Origin: Thomasclavelia sp.
GTDB taxonomy: Bacteria > Bacillota_I > Bacilli_A > Erysipelotrichales > Coprobacillaceae
NCBI GenBank assembly: GCA_028749475.1
Contig: JAQVWN010000008.1
Span: forward strand, 1-64,000
Length of the DNA: 64,000 bases
Direction: 5' to 3'
How positions within the stretch are numbered: the stretch's first letter is position 1; each line of letters starts with the position of its first letter. The position numbers were made by a program, and so were the translations under genes. Below, piece after piece: positions 7,513 through 16,719 of this stretch. The notes under the pieces were generated by a model. That model saw only the letters and a program-made list of their open reading frames with translations, did no database searches and was not told where the DNA came from.

Positions 7513-9204
7513 ATGAGTGATTCAGTTAAAATTCTACCATTAGGTGGACAAGCTGAAATGGGTAAAAGCACTTACTGCGTCGAAATTAATGAAAAAATAT
7601 TCATTATTGATGTAGGCTTTAGATTCCCAGAAGTAAATAAACTTGGAGTTGATATAATAATACCAAGTTATGAATATTTAGTTGAGAATAAAGATAGGGT
7701 AGCAGCTATTATCATCACACATGGACATGATGATGTAATGGGCGGACTTCCATATTTATTAAGAGAAGTAAATGCACCAATTTATGCACCAAACCTAACT
7801 GCTGATTTGATTGATCAGATGCTTAGTATTCATAAGCATAGAAATGGTTTTAATGTTAAATATAAACTTAATAGAGTAAAGAGAAATGAGAAAGTTAATA
7901 TATCTGGAGTAGATGTTCAGTTCTTCCCAGTTACTCATTCAATACCAGGCAGTGTTGGATGTGCTTTACTTTCTAATCAAGGGTATGTTGTTTATAGTGG
8001 TGAGTTTATTATTGATTTTGGAGCTCCAGCTGGCTTTAAATGTGATTTACCAACAATGATGGAAATAGGTAAACATGGAGTATTAGCTTTACTTTGTGAA
8101 AGTAATTATGCTAAAAACCCTGGTTATACTTCACCTAAACATAAATTAACAAGTAAAATCGAGCATGTATTTGAAGATTCAGAAGGAAGAATTATTATTT
8201 CTTCTTATGCTCAAAACATTTTTAGAACCAAAGAAATAGTTGAACTTAGTAAAAAATATGGTAGAAAGATCTGCTTCTATGGAAGAGATAAATATGATTC
8301 TACTAATAGTATTGTAAGAATAGGTCAACAACTTAAGAAGAGTTTTATCACAATCCCTAAAGAAATTATTGCATTTGAAGATGATATTCCTAAGGATGAT
8401 AATTTAGTAATCTTATTAAGCGGAACTCCTCAAAGAATTTATCATGATATTTTAGATATTATTGATGGAGGAGATGAATTCTTAAAATTAAGAGATACTG
8501 ATGATTTTATTGTTGCAAGTCCTGTTTTACCTGGGACAGAGAAATTAGCAACTAAAGCAGTTGATGAGTTGTATAAGACAGATACTAATATTACTCACTT
8601 AAAGAATCGTGATTTATCATCAATGCATGCTAGTGAAGAAGATATAAAAGTTATTCTACAAATGTTTGCTCCAAACTATTTCATTCCTATGAAAGGTCAA
8701 TATCAAGATTTCATAGCAGCAGCAGATATAGCTAAGAGTATGACAATGAAAGATGATCATATTATCATTGCAGATAATGGCGAAACAATTTCTTTTAAGA
8801 AAGGCCGTGTTCAAAATTATCGTGATACTATTACTGTAGAAGATGTAATGATTGATGGTATTGGGGTTGGAGATGTTGGTGTTAAAGTAATAGATGATCG
8901 AATTCAATTATCTAATGATGGTGTTTTAATTATCGGAATGACTATTGATTCAAAAACTAGAGAACTAGTTTGTAATACTGATATCCAAAGTAGAGGCTTC
9001 GTTTATTTGAAAGAGTCAGAAGCTATTATTGATGAAGTTATGAAAATTGCTGAAAATGAATTGGTAGCTCTAACAAAGGATAAAGATTTAGAAACTGTAG
9101 AAGTTAGAGGATCTATTAGAGATAAAGTGAATAGATATTTAACTAAAACTACTGGTAAAAGACCAGTTGTATTACCAGTAATAATTGAAGTAGAAAGCAA
9201 GTAG
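7513..9204 (+). CDS. RNase J family protein with a degenerate active site (RNase J2-like)
   Basis: A 563-residue metallo-beta-lactamase/beta-CASP protein with the RNase J domain order and length; such enzymes mature and degrade RNA, often as J1/J2 pairs. The sequence departs from the catalytic consensus. Motif HGHEDH reads HGHDDV (70-75), so the fourth metal ligand is Val. The TGDF motif reads SGEF (162-165), with Glu164 for Asp. The late HGEYR motif reads KGQYQ (394-398), with Lys for His. His142 and His372 remain. This pattern recalls Bacillus RNase J2, which has little activity alone. It may be a structural partner of a J1 encoded elsewhere. GGAG precedes the ATG. Confidence 0.88.
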   Translation: MSDSVKILPLGGQAEMGKSTYCVEINEKIFIIDVGFRFPEVNKLGVDIIIPSYEYLVENKDRVAAIIITHGHDDVMGGLPYLLREVNAPIYAPNLTADLIDQMLSIHKHRNGFNVKYKLNRVKRNEKVNISGVDVQFFPVTHSIPGSVGCALLSNQGYVVYSGEFIIDFGAPAGFKCDLPTMMEIGKHGVLALLCESNYAKNPGYTSPKHKLTSKIEHVFEDSEGRIIISSYAQNIFRTKEIVELSKKYGRKICFYGRDKYDSTNSIVRIGQQLKKSFITIPKEIIAFEDDIPKDDNLVILLSGTPQRIYHDILDIIDGGDEFLKLRDTDDFIVASPVLPGTEKLATKAVDELYKTDTNITHLKNRDLSSMHASEEDIKVILQMFAPNYFIPMKGQYQDFIAAADIAKSMTMKDDHIIIADNGETISFKKGRVQNYRDTITVEDVMIDGIGVGDVGVKVIDDRIQLSNDGVLIIGMTIDSKTRELVCNTDIQSRGFVYLKESEAIIDEVMKIAENELVALTKDKDLETVEVRGSIRDKVNRYLTKTTGKRPVVLPVIIEVESK

Positions 9205-9222
9205 AGTAATACTTGCTTTTTT
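9194..9222 (+). terminator. Intrinsic terminator overlapping the RNase J-like stop codon
   Basis: Stem AAAGCAAGTA / TACTTGCTTT with a 6-nt loop and a T-run; the stop codon lies at the end of the left arm and in the loop. Confidence 0.85.
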
Positions 9223-9251
9223 GCGAATTTATATGAAAGATATGATATAAT
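9221..9251 (+). promoter_or_regulatory. Extended -10 promoter of ftsK/spoIIIE
   Basis: TGATATAAT with a perfect TATAAT at 9246-9251 and a weak TTGCGA at 9221-9226 (19-bp spacer). It begins where the preceding terminator ends. Confidence 0.65.
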
Positions 9252-9267
9252 ATGCAATGAGGTATTT

Positions 9268-11538
9268 ATGGCTAAAAAAGGAAAAAATAAAAAAAATAAT
9301 AATGAATTAATAACTAATGAATTAAAAATTAGAATCGGCATGGTTATAATAGTTTTTTTAATTGTTGTTTCAGCATTAAAACTAGGAATAATCGGTGAAG
9401 GTTTTAGTTACTTCTTTAACTATTTGTTTGGTTATTTTACAGTTGTAATTTATATAGCAATAATCCTTTTATGTGCTTATATATTTTATTATACTAAGTT
9501 ACCTAGATTTGGTGGACCTAAAGGGGTAGGGATATATTGCTGTAGTATTGGTGTTATTACAATTTTAGCGTCAAATGTTAGTGTTGTTGGAATTGATGCA
9601 ATTACTACTTATACTAAAAATCCTACTCTAGTTAATGGAGGATTAATCGGTTCTATTTTATATGGTGTTTTTAGTGCTTTATTTTCTAAGGGTGGTGCAA
9701 TAGGAGCCGGAGCTATATTTATAATAATTGGATTAGCGTTATTACTAAGTAAGTATTATATAGAGCATAAACAATCACTTCAATTAAAACAAGAAAGAGC
9801 GCAAGTTAATGCGAGTCGTTTTGCAGACTTTTTTAATGGACGGAAAGCAAGAAGAGGAGTTCCACTTCCTGAAAACTATTTTAATGATTTGGATTTTGAT
9901 CCAAGTAGTTCTAAACAATCAAAAAGAAAACCAAAACCTACAAAGGCGAAAATCCATAATACATTTGAAGAAGATGATTCTCTTCCAACAAAATTTGAAT
10001 TTAATGATAATGCGAGTGAACTTGAAATCGTTGACAAGAAGCCGGAAGTTAAATCTAAAGTTGTAAATGGTCCCAAAGCACCTGCTACAAACAAGAATTA
10101 TAAATTACCTACTACTAGATTGTTAAACAGATCTGTAAATAAAAATTCTGCCGGAAACAAAAGCTTTGCTATTGAAAATGCAGATAGATTGACTAATGTA
10201 TTAAAACAATTTGGAGTTAATGCATCAGTTAATGATATATTTATTGGTCCTACTATCACTAAATATGAACTTAAACTATCTACTGGGACTAGAGTAAATC
10301 GTATTATGCAACTTCAAGATGATATAAAACTAGCTTTAGCTAGTAAAGATATTAGGATTGAGGCGCCAATACCTGGTAAGCCAGCTGTTGGTGTTGAAGT
10401 TCCTAATAAAGAAGCTGGAATGGTTACTTTTAGAGATGTTTTTGAAAAGATTCCTGGAAAATATGAATCTAATAAACTGGCTATTCCTCTTGGAAGAGAT
10501 ATTGCTGGTAAAACAATAATTATGGAATTAAACAACATGCCTCACTTATTGATTGCTGGTGCTACTGGCTCTGGGAAATCGGTTTGTGTAAATACTATAA
10601 TTTGTAGTATTTTAATGCGTGCTAAACCAGAAGAAGTTAAGCTTATATTAGTTGACCCTAAAAAAGTTGAATTATCGAATTATAATGGAATACCTCATTT
10701 ACTTGCGCCAGTAGTTACTGATCCTAAAAAAGCAGCTGCTACACTTAGGCAAGTAGTTGCGGAGATGGAAGAACGTTATGATTTATTTGCGGAGGCTAAT
10801 GTTCGTAATATTAAGTCTTACAATGAATATGTCGATAGTCACAATGCTGGAGTTGATGATGAAAACGATAAACTAGCTAGATTGCCTTTTATTGTCGTTA
10901 TTCTAGATGAAGTCGCTGATTTAATGCTTGTAGCTAGTAAAGATGTAGAAGACTGTATTATGCGTCTTGCTCAAATGGCCAGAGCAGCCGGTATTCATAT
11001 GATTGTCGCTACTCAAAGACCTTCAACAGATATTATTACTGGAGTTATTAAAGCTAATATTCCTTCTAGAATTGCTTTTGCAGTATCTTCAAGTATTGAC
11101 TCAAGAACAATTCTTGATACTTCTGGAGCTGAAAAACTTCTAGGTAAAGGTGACATGTTATATTCTCCAATGGGAGATTCATCACCAACAAGAATTCAAG
11201 GAGCGTTTGTTAGTGATCAAGAAGTGGAAAAGATTACTGATTATGTAACTAGACAACAGGCAGCTCAATATGATGAAAAATTTGAAAATGTAAAACCTGG
11301 TGAGAGTGGAATTGGTCCTTCAAGTGATGACTTAGATGATGAGTATGAAGAATGTCGAGCTTTTGTAATTCAAGAACAAAAAGCGTCTACTTCATTACTT
11401 CAAAGACATTTTAGAATTGGTTACAATAAAGCTGCTCGGATTATTGATCAACTTGAAGAAAACGGGGTTATTGGACCGCAACTTGGTTCAAAACCAAGAG
11501 AAGTATATATTCGTGGATACGAAGAGGAAGACATTTAG
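9268..11538 (+). CDS. FtsK/SpoIIIE family DNA translocase
   Basis: A 756-residue septal DNA pump that moves chromosome ends out of the closing division site. About four membrane segments lie in residues 25-165, followed by a charged linker to about 290. The motor domain has Walker A GATGSGKS (431-438), a Walker B-like VVILDEVADL and the family signature RAAGIHMIVATQRPS. A winged-helix gamma domain closes the protein (STSLLQRHFRIGYNKAARIIDQLEENGVIGP), which in relatives reads polar DNA signals and can activate Xer recombination. It lies upstream of ymfF-ymfH, as spoIIIE does in Bacillus. Here it also shares the window with a dif-like site and a Xer gene. FtsK and SpoIIIE cannot be told apart by sequence alone. 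Confidence 0.94.
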   Translation: MAKKGKNKKNNNELITNELKIRIGMVIIVFLIVVSALKLGIIGEGFSYFFNYLFGYFTVVIYIAIILLCAYIFYYTKLPRFGGPKGVGIYCCSIGVITILASNVSVVGIDAITTYTKNPTLVNGGLIGSILYGVFSALFSKGGAIGAGAIFIIIGLALLLSKYYIEHKQSLQLKQERAQVNASRFADFFNGRKARRGVPLPENYFNDLDFDPSSSKQSKRKPKPTKAKIHNTFEEDDSLPTKFEFNDNASELEIVDKKPEVKSKVVNGPKAPATNKNYKLPTTRLLNRSVNKNSAGNKSFAIENADRLTNVLKQFGVNASVNDIFIGPTITKYELKLSTGTRVNRIMQLQDDIKLALASKDIRIEAPIPGKPAVGVEVPNKEAGMVTFRDVFEKIPGKYESNKLAIPLGRDIAGKTIIMELNNMPHLLIAGATGSGKSVCVNTIICSILMRAKPEEVKLILVDPKKVELSNYNGIPHLLAPVVTDPKKAAATLRQVVAEMEERYDLFAEANVRNIKSYNEYVDSHNAGVDDENDKLARLPFIVVILDEVADLMLVASKDVEDCIMRLAQMARAAGIHMIVATQRPSTDIITGVIKANIPSRIAFAVSSSIDSRTILDTSGAEKLLGKGDMLYSPMGDSSPTRIQGAFVSDQEVEKITDYVTRQQAAQYDEKFENVKPGESGIGPSSDDLDDEYEECRAFVIQEQKASTSLLQRHFRIGYNKAARIIDQLEENGVIGPQLGSKPREVYIRGYEEEDI

Positions 11539-11547
11539 AGGTTTATA

Positions 11548-12816
11548 ATGGAAGAAAAAATAGTCGAATTAAATGGATATAAACTTCATTTAATTAAAAC
11601 AAATAAATTTAAAGATATTAGTATTTCAGTTAGGTATAAAGGTAATCTTACAGAGCATTCTGCTGCTTGTAAGAGCCTTTTAGCTAATGTTTTACTAGCG
11701 GGAACTAAAAGCCATCCTACAAGTAAAGATATAGCTCGTTACTGTGAAGAGTTATACGGATTAAAAATAGGAGCAGGCGTTAGTTCTTTTGGTAAAGCGA
11801 TTATTCTTAGAATTGCTAGTATATGTGTAAATGAAGAATTTTTACCTTTAAAAGATGATGTAATTGTTAAACAAATCAAATTAATAAATGAAGTCATTAA
11901 TAATCCTTTAATTGAAAATGAAATGTTTAAACAGAGTTATTTTGATCTTAAGCAAAAAGATTATATCGATAATTTGATTACAATGTATGATGATAAATTC
12001 ACTTATTCTTTAGATAAGTTATTTACTAATATGGGTAAAGGCCAAGCCTTAGGTATAGCTTCTAATTCTACCGTTGATAATATCAAAGCAATCACTAATG
12101 AAATGTTATTTGAAGAATATAAACAAATTCTAAAGAATGATGAAAAAGATGTTTTTGTTGTCGGAGACTTTAATGATTCAATTATCGATATATTTAGAGA
12201 CAACCTTACTCTAATTAAAACAAATAATAATTATGATTCATATTATTCTTTTAGATCAGAAAGAAAAGAAGTTTTAGAAATAATTGAGAAACAAGATATT
12301 ACTCAAGCAAAAATGGTTTTAGGATATAAAACTGATATTTGTATAGAGGATGATGATTATTTTTCTCTTAAATTATTGAATGATATTTTTGGGGGTAATT
12401 CTCAATCAAGATTATTTTTAAATATTAGAGAAAAAAATAGTATGTGTTATTTTATAAATTCATTTTATGATTCATTTAACGGTATACTTGGAGTATTAGC
12501 TGGTATTAATGACGAAGACTATCATAAAGTGAAAGAAATGGTTAAAGAAGAATTGAATGATTTAAAACAAGGAAATATAAGTGATGATGAAATTGCTTTA
12601 TCTAAAAATAATCTTATAAACAACTTTTTAAAAGGATTTGATAACCCAGCAGGAATAATGTCAAACTATTATTCTGAAGAATTATCTGGTACTCCTATTA
12701 TGGAGAAAAGTATTGAATTAATTAATAATGTTAGTAGAGAAGATCTAATTAGGGTTGCTAGTAAACTTGAATTAGATACCATCTATTTACTTAGTGGTGG
12801 TGATATAAATGGATAA
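11548..12816 (+). CDS. ymfF: M16 family peptidase homologue without the HxxEH motif (YmfF-like)
   Basis: A 422-residue member of the pitrilysin/insulinase fold. Where an active subunit carries HxxEH, this one has only a non-catalytic stretch (AACKSLLANVLLAGTKSH), as in Bacillus YmfF. The family works as pairs of one active and one inactive subunit that form a closed chamber. Its stop overlaps the start of the active partner by 8 nt (ATGGATAA), so translation is probably coupled. It follows the FtsK/SpoIIIE gene by 9 bp. The physiological substrate is not known from sequence; peptide export or processing has been proposed for related pairs. Confidence 0.87.
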   Translation: MEEKIVELNGYKLHLIKTNKFKDISISVRYKGNLTEHSAACKSLLANVLLAGTKSHPTSKDIARYCEELYGLKIGAGVSSFGKAIILRIASICVNEEFLPLKDDVIVKQIKLINEVINNPLIENEMFKQSYFDLKQKDYIDNLITMYDDKFTYSLDKLFTNMGKGQALGIASNSTVDNIKAITNEMLFEEYKQILKNDEKDVFVVGDFNDSIIDIFRDNLTLIKTNNNYDSYYSFRSERKEVLEIIEKQDITQAKMVLGYKTDICIEDDDYFSLKLLNDIFGGNSQSRLFLNIREKNSMCYFINSFYDSFNGILGVLAGINDEDYHKVKEMVKEELNDLKQGNISDDEIALSKNNLINNFLKGFDNPAGIMSNYYSEELSGTPIMEKSIELINNVSREDLIRVASKLELDTIYLLSGGDING

Positions 12817-14092
12817 GAAATATTATAAAACTTTAAAAGAAACTTTATATCATCAAAAGATGGATAATGGATTAGAAGTTTATATAATGCCAAAAAAAGG
12901 TTTTAATAAAAGTTATGGTTTATTTACCACTGATTTTGGTTCTATTGACAATACTTTTATTCCTCTGGGTGAAAAGGATTATATAAAAGTAAATGATGGA
13001 ATAGCTCACTTTTTAGAACATAAAATGTTTGATATGAAAGATGGTAAAGATGCTTCTAGTGAGTTTGCTAAACTAGGCGCTTCATCAAATGCTTTTACAA
13101 GTACTACTAGAACTGCTTATCTATTTTCTACTGTTGAACACGAAAAAGAATGTGTCAATTTATTATTGGATTTTGTTCAAGAATTAAATATTACGCACGA
13201 AAGTGTTGAAAAAGAAAAAGGAATCATCAAACAAGAAATTAAGATGTATGATGATGATCCTGATTGGTTATCATATTTTGGTAGTATAAGTAATCTATAT
13301 CAAAAACATCCTATTAATAAAGATATTGCTGGAGATTGTGAGTCAGTAGATGCTATTAGTTTAGAGGAATTATATAAATGCTATAATACTTTTTATCATC
13401 CAAGTAATATGGTCTTATTTATTGTTGGTAATGTTGATCCTACAGAGATTATGAATAGTGTTGTTGCTAACCAAAACAACAAAGACTTTAAAGATGCTAA
13501 ATCTATTATGAAAAAAAAGGTAATTGAACCTAGTGAAGTTGCTGTAGCTAGAGTTGAGAAAAAAGCGAATGTCTTAATGAATAAAGTTATTACGGCTATT
13601 AAAATCAATGATATATATACTGACCCTCAAAAGAACTTAAAACGAGAATTATCGATGAATATATTACTTGATTGTTTATTCTCTAAATCTTCTGATTTAT
13701 ATGATAGATTAATAAATGAGGGTAAGATTAATTCTTCATTTAGTGCTAATTATACCCAAACTAAAGATGTTGCATATATTCAACTAGGTGGCTCTCAAAA
13801 TGACTACAGTTTATTAGAAAAGACTATCATGAATATTATTGAAAATATTGATGATATTGAGATCACTGAAGATAATTTTAAACGAATTCAAAAGAAAAAC
13901 ATTGGTTCATTTATAGAAATGTTTAACAGTATGGAAAGTGTAGCTAATTTATTTAGTAGATACTATTTTGAAGGTATTAATGCTTTAGATATTGTTGATG
14001 AATTTGTTAATATTTCTTTAGAAGATATTAATAATTGCAAGAAGTATTTTAATTCAAAATTAACAAGTACTTATATTTTAAAAAATGATTAA
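12809..14092 (+). CDS. ymfH: M16 family zinc peptidase (YmfH-like), active subunit
   Basis: A 427-residue pitrilysin-type metallopeptidase. The inverted zinc motif is present as HFLEH, in the stretch DGIAHFLEHKMFD, giving two His ligands and the catalytic Glu. The downstream Glu ligand is probably in EKEKGIIKQEIKMYDDDPDW, the usual position. It is translationally coupled to the inactive homologue upstream (8-nt overlap), and the two should form a heterodimer in the cytoplasm. No signal peptide. The gene ends 42 bp before the structured RNA. The pair and its neighbour ftsK match the Bacillus order. Confidence 0.9.
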   Translation: MDKKYYKTLKETLYHQKMDNGLEVYIMPKKGFNKSYGLFTTDFGSIDNTFIPLGEKDYIKVNDGIAHFLEHKMFDMKDGKDASSEFAKLGASSNAFTSTTRTAYLFSTVEHEKECVNLLLDFVQELNITHESVEKEKGIIKQEIKMYDDDPDWLSYFGSISNLYQKHPINKDIAGDCESVDAISLEELYKCYNTFYHPSNMVLFIVGNVDPTEIMNSVVANQNNKDFKDAKSIMKKKVIEPSEVAVARVEKKANVLMNKVITAIKINDIYTDPQKNLKRELSMNILLDCLFSKSSDLYDRLINEGKINSSFSANYTQTKDVAYIQLGGSQNDYSLLEKTIMNIIENIDDIEITEDNFKRIQKKNIGSFIEMFNSMESVANLFSRYYFEGINALDIVDEFVNISLEDINNCKKYFNSKLTSTYILKND

Positions 14093-14118
14093 TCTTCATA
14101 TAAAGTTAGATATTTATA

Positions 14119-14127
14119 TGATATAAT
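14119..14127 (+). promoter_or_regulatory. Extended -10 promoter of the structured RNA
   Basis: TGATATAAT, with TATAAT at 14122-14127. A start 7 bp downstream falls at G14134, the first base of the RNA's closing stem, which supports the 5' end proposed here. Confidence 0.65.
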
Positions 14128-14133
14128 CTATTT

Positions 14134-14284
14134 GCTAGAAGGATAATAAATTTCCTACAATTTTGATTTGGGATTCTGATCTAAAGATACCGTGTTGAAG
14201 ACCTATTAATTTAGGGATCCTAAAGTATTTTTAAAGAAACCCACCTGTACATAACAGGGATATCATGATGCCTTCTAGCTTTTA
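14134..14284 (+). ncRNA. Structured small RNA, possibly 6S RNA
   Basis: About 150 nt between a promoter and the DUF896 ribosome-binding site. The ends pair perfectly (GCTAGAAGG at 14134-14142 with CCTTCTAGC at 14271-14279). An inner stem pairs TGGGATTC with GAAACCCA (7 of 8). A terminal hairpin has stem TTTAGG/CCTAAA, and a small hairpin CCTGT/ACAGG lies on the 3' side. A closed rod with a large internal bubble and a 3'-side hairpin is the layout of Firmicutes 6S RNA, the RNA polymerase regulator. It is shorter than most 6S RNAs, and I could not check it against a covariance model. A 5'-UTR regulator of DUF896-tkt is the main alternative. Confidence 0.5.
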
Positions 14285-14298
14285 TATAGGAGAAAAAT

Positions 14299-14517
14299 AT
14301 GGCTATTGATAAAAAGCTAATTAATAGAATTAATGAACTTTCAAAAAAGAAAAAGGAAGGTACTCTTACAAAGGAAGAACTTTCTGAGCAAAAACTTTTA
14401 AGAGAAGAATACTTAAAGGCCTTTCGAAAAGGTTTTAAAGAAAGATTAGAAACTGTAGAAGTTGTTGACTCTAAAGGAAATAATGTGACTCCCAAAAAGA
14501 AAATAAAAGTTAATTAA
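14299..14517 (+). CDS. DUF896 family protein (YnzC-like)
   Basis: A 72-residue, highly charged helical protein. The stretch RINELSKKKKEGTLTKEELSEQKLLREEYLKAFRKGFKERLE is the DUF896 signature, a two-helix hairpin. Bacillus YnzC belongs to this family and sits directly upstream of tkt, as here. The function is unknown; the family is small, soluble and widespread in Firmicutes. AGGAG lies upstream of the ATG, immediately after the structured RNA. Confidence 0.9.
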   Translation: MAIDKKLINRINELSKKKKEGTLTKEELSEQKLLREEYLKAFRKGFKERLETVEVVDSKGNNVTPKKKIKVN

Positions 14518-14564
14518 ATTAATAAATATATTAATAAACTAGTTTTAATTTACACATAATTGTG

Positions 14565-14570
14565 TATAAT
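14565..14570 (+). promoter_or_regulatory. -10 box of tkt
   Basis: Perfect TATAAT, 30 bp before the start codon; the -35 region is poor. AGGGGGA is the ribosome-binding site. Confidence 0.5.
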
Positions 14571-14600
14571 AAAATTAGTTTTTTTGTTTAGGGGGACATT

Positions 14601-16574
14601 ATGGAAAAATCAGAACTTTCAATTGCTACAATTAGATCACTTGGCATTGATACTATTAATAAAGCTAATTCAGGACATCCTGGAATGGTACTTGGATCTA
14701 CACCTGCTTTATATACTTTATTTACTAAGGAGCTTAATAACTATAATAAAGATAGTAAATGGTTTAATAGAGATAGATTTGTTTTAGCATCAGGACATGC
14801 TTCAGCACTTTTGTATTCTATTTTGCACTTAGGTGGTTTTGATATTTCACTTGATGATCTTAAAGAATTCAGACAATGGAAATCTAATACTCCTGGTCAT
14901 CCAGAAGTATTACTAACTGATGGAGTAGATGCTTCTTCAGGGCCTTTAGGTCAAGGTATTTCAACAGCAGTAGGGATGGCTATCGCTGAAAAATTCTTAA
15001 GTACTAAATATAATAAAGACGGATATGATATTGTTGATCATTATACTTATGCATTATGTGGAGATGGTGATTTACAAGAAGGTGTTTGCTATGAAGCGAG
15101 TAGTATTGCTGGACATCTTTCACTTGGAAAATTAATTGTAATATATGATGCAAATGATGTTACTCTAGATGGTCCACTTTGTGATTCTTTCTCTGAAAAT
15201 GTTAAGAAAAGATATGAAGCATGTGGTTGGCAAGTAATTGAAGTTAAAGATGGTAATGATACTGCTTCAATTCACAAAGCAATTAAAAAAGGTAAAAGAG
15301 AAAAATTTAAACCAACAATTATTATAATGAAAACAGTTATTGGATATGGTTCAAAAAATCAAGGTACTAACGCTGTACATGGTGCTCCACTTGGAAAAGA
15401 AGATGGAAAACAAGCTAAAAAATCTTATGGCTTTGACCATGATGAATTCCATATTGATAAAGAAGTATATGAAGACTTTGAGAATTCTCTTACTAAACGT
15501 TCTAAAAGACAATATAAAAAATGGAATAAATTAATGAAGGATTATTCTACTAAATATCCTAAACTTGCTAAGTCATTGAATGATGCTCTTAATGATGAAT
15601 ATAAATTAGATATATCTGAATTAATTAAAAAATATAAAGCAGGTGATTCTATTGCTACTAGAAATGCTAGTAATGATTGCGTACAAGAAGTAGCAAAACA
15701 AAATCCTAATTATTTATCAGGAGTGGCTGATCTTGGTGGATCTGTTAAAACGGCAATTAATGGTGAAAATAAATTCTCCATTGATCACTATGATGGTCGA
15801 AACATTGCCTTTGGAATTAGAGAGTTTGCAATGGCTGGTATCGTTAATGGGATGACTTTACATAAAGGTGTTAAAGTTAGTGCTGGTGAGTTCTTAGTCT
15901 TTGCTGATTACTTAAAAGGAGCACTAAGAATGGCTGCTCTTCAAGAATTACCAATTACAATGGTGTTCTCTCATGATAGTATTGCTGTTGGTGAAGATGG
16001 ACCAACTCATCAACCTATTGAACAACTTACTATGCTTAGATCTATCCCTAATTTTAATGTGGTTAGACCTTGTGATGCAATTGAAACTGCTGCTGCATGG
16101 AAACTTGCTATTGAATCAAAAACAACACCAACAGCTATTATTTTAACTAGACAAAATGTTGAAGTTGAAAAAGGAACTTCAATTGAAGGCGTAAATAAAG
16201 GAGCTTATATTATTTCTAAAGAAAACAATAAACTTGATGGAATTATTATTGCTGCTGGTAGTGAAGTAGAACTTGCTGTAAAAGCTCAAAAAGAATTATT
16301 AAAAGATAATATTGATATTAGAGTTGTTTCTATGCCTTGCCAAGAAATCTTTAATCAACAAGACAAATCATACAGAGAAGAAATACTTCCAACCTCTATT
16401 ACTAGAAGAATGGCAATTGAAATGGGTTCTCCAATGTCTTGGTATCGTTATGTTGGTTTAGACGGTAAAGTTATGGGAATTGATAAATTTGGTGAATCTG
16501 CACCAGCATCTGATGTTATAACAAACTATGGTTTCACAGTTGAAAATGTAGTTAATAGTTTTAAAGAAATCTAA
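14601..16574 (+). CDS. tkt: Transketolase
   Basis: Moves two-carbon units between sugar phosphates in the non-oxidative pentose phosphate pathway, using thiamine diphosphate and Mg2+. The 657 residues match the family length. Visible motifs are GHPGM near the start, the cofactor motif GDGDLQEGVCYEA through the Asn in YDANDVTLDG, the GAPLGKEDG substrate loop, and the transketolase signature GEDGPTHQPIEQL in the pyrimidine domain. The order DUF896-tkt-yneF is the Bacillus ynzC-tkt-yneF arrangement with ManA inserted. It has its own promoter and terminator, so it is likely monocistronic. Confidence 0.97.
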   Translation: MEKSELSIATIRSLGIDTINKANSGHPGMVLGSTPALYTLFTKELNNYNKDSKWFNRDRFVLASGHASALLYSILHLGGFDISLDDLKEFRQWKSNTPGHPEVLLTDGVDASSGPLGQGISTAVGMAIAEKFLSTKYNKDGYDIVDHYTYALCGDGDLQEGVCYEASSIAGHLSLGKLIVIYDANDVTLDGPLCDSFSENVKKRYEACGWQVIEVKDGNDTASIHKAIKKGKREKFKPTIIIMKTVIGYGSKNQGTNAVHGAPLGKEDGKQAKKSYGFDHDEFHIDKEVYEDFENSLTKRSKRQYKKWNKLMKDYSTKYPKLAKSLNDALNDEYKLDISELIKKYKAGDSIATRNASNDCVQEVAKQNPNYLSGVADLGGSVKTAINGENKFSIDHYDGRNIAFGIREFAMAGIVNGMTLHKGVKVSAGEFLVFADYLKGALRMAALQELPITMVFSHDSIAVGEDGPTHQPIEQLTMLRSIPNFNVVRPCDAIETAAAWKLAIESKTTPTAIILTRQNVEVEKGTSIEGVNKGAYIISKENNKLDGIIIAAGSEVELAVKAQKELLKDNIDIRVVSMPCQEIFNQQDKSYREEILPTSITRRMAIEMGSPMSWYRYVGLDGKVMGIDKFGESAPASDVITNYGFTVENVVNSFKEI

Positions 16575-16600
16575 CAGTAAGTAATTACTGTTTTTTCTTT
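16573..16600 (+). terminator. Intrinsic terminator of tkt
   Basis: Stem AACAGTAA / TTACTGTT, 4-nt loop, then TTTTCTTTT. Confidence 0.82.
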
Positions 16601-16682
16601 TGAAATTAATTTTCATAAAAATTAAATATCATAAAAACTAAAGAAATATATTTTTTTATTAAGTATCAGTTATATACGGGTG

Positions 16683-16688
16683 TATAAT
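16683..16688 (+). promoter_or_regulatory. -10 box of manA
   Basis: Perfect TATAAT preceded directly by TG, 31 bp before the chosen ATG. No clear -35 box. The preceding region 16601-16682 is AT-rich and empty. Confidence 0.5.
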
Positions 16689-16719
16689 AATTTTGTATGA
16701 TATCAAAGGAGGAATTGAT

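Noticed and set aside
9809-10066. Open frame inside the FtsK/SpoIIIE linker
   Set aside because: It is a shifted frame of the low-complexity linker, has no ribosome-binding site and no recognisable protein features.
14134-14284. SRP RNA or tmRNA
   Set aside because: The region lacks the conserved SRP apical loop sequence and any tRNA-like domain or tag-peptide frame.
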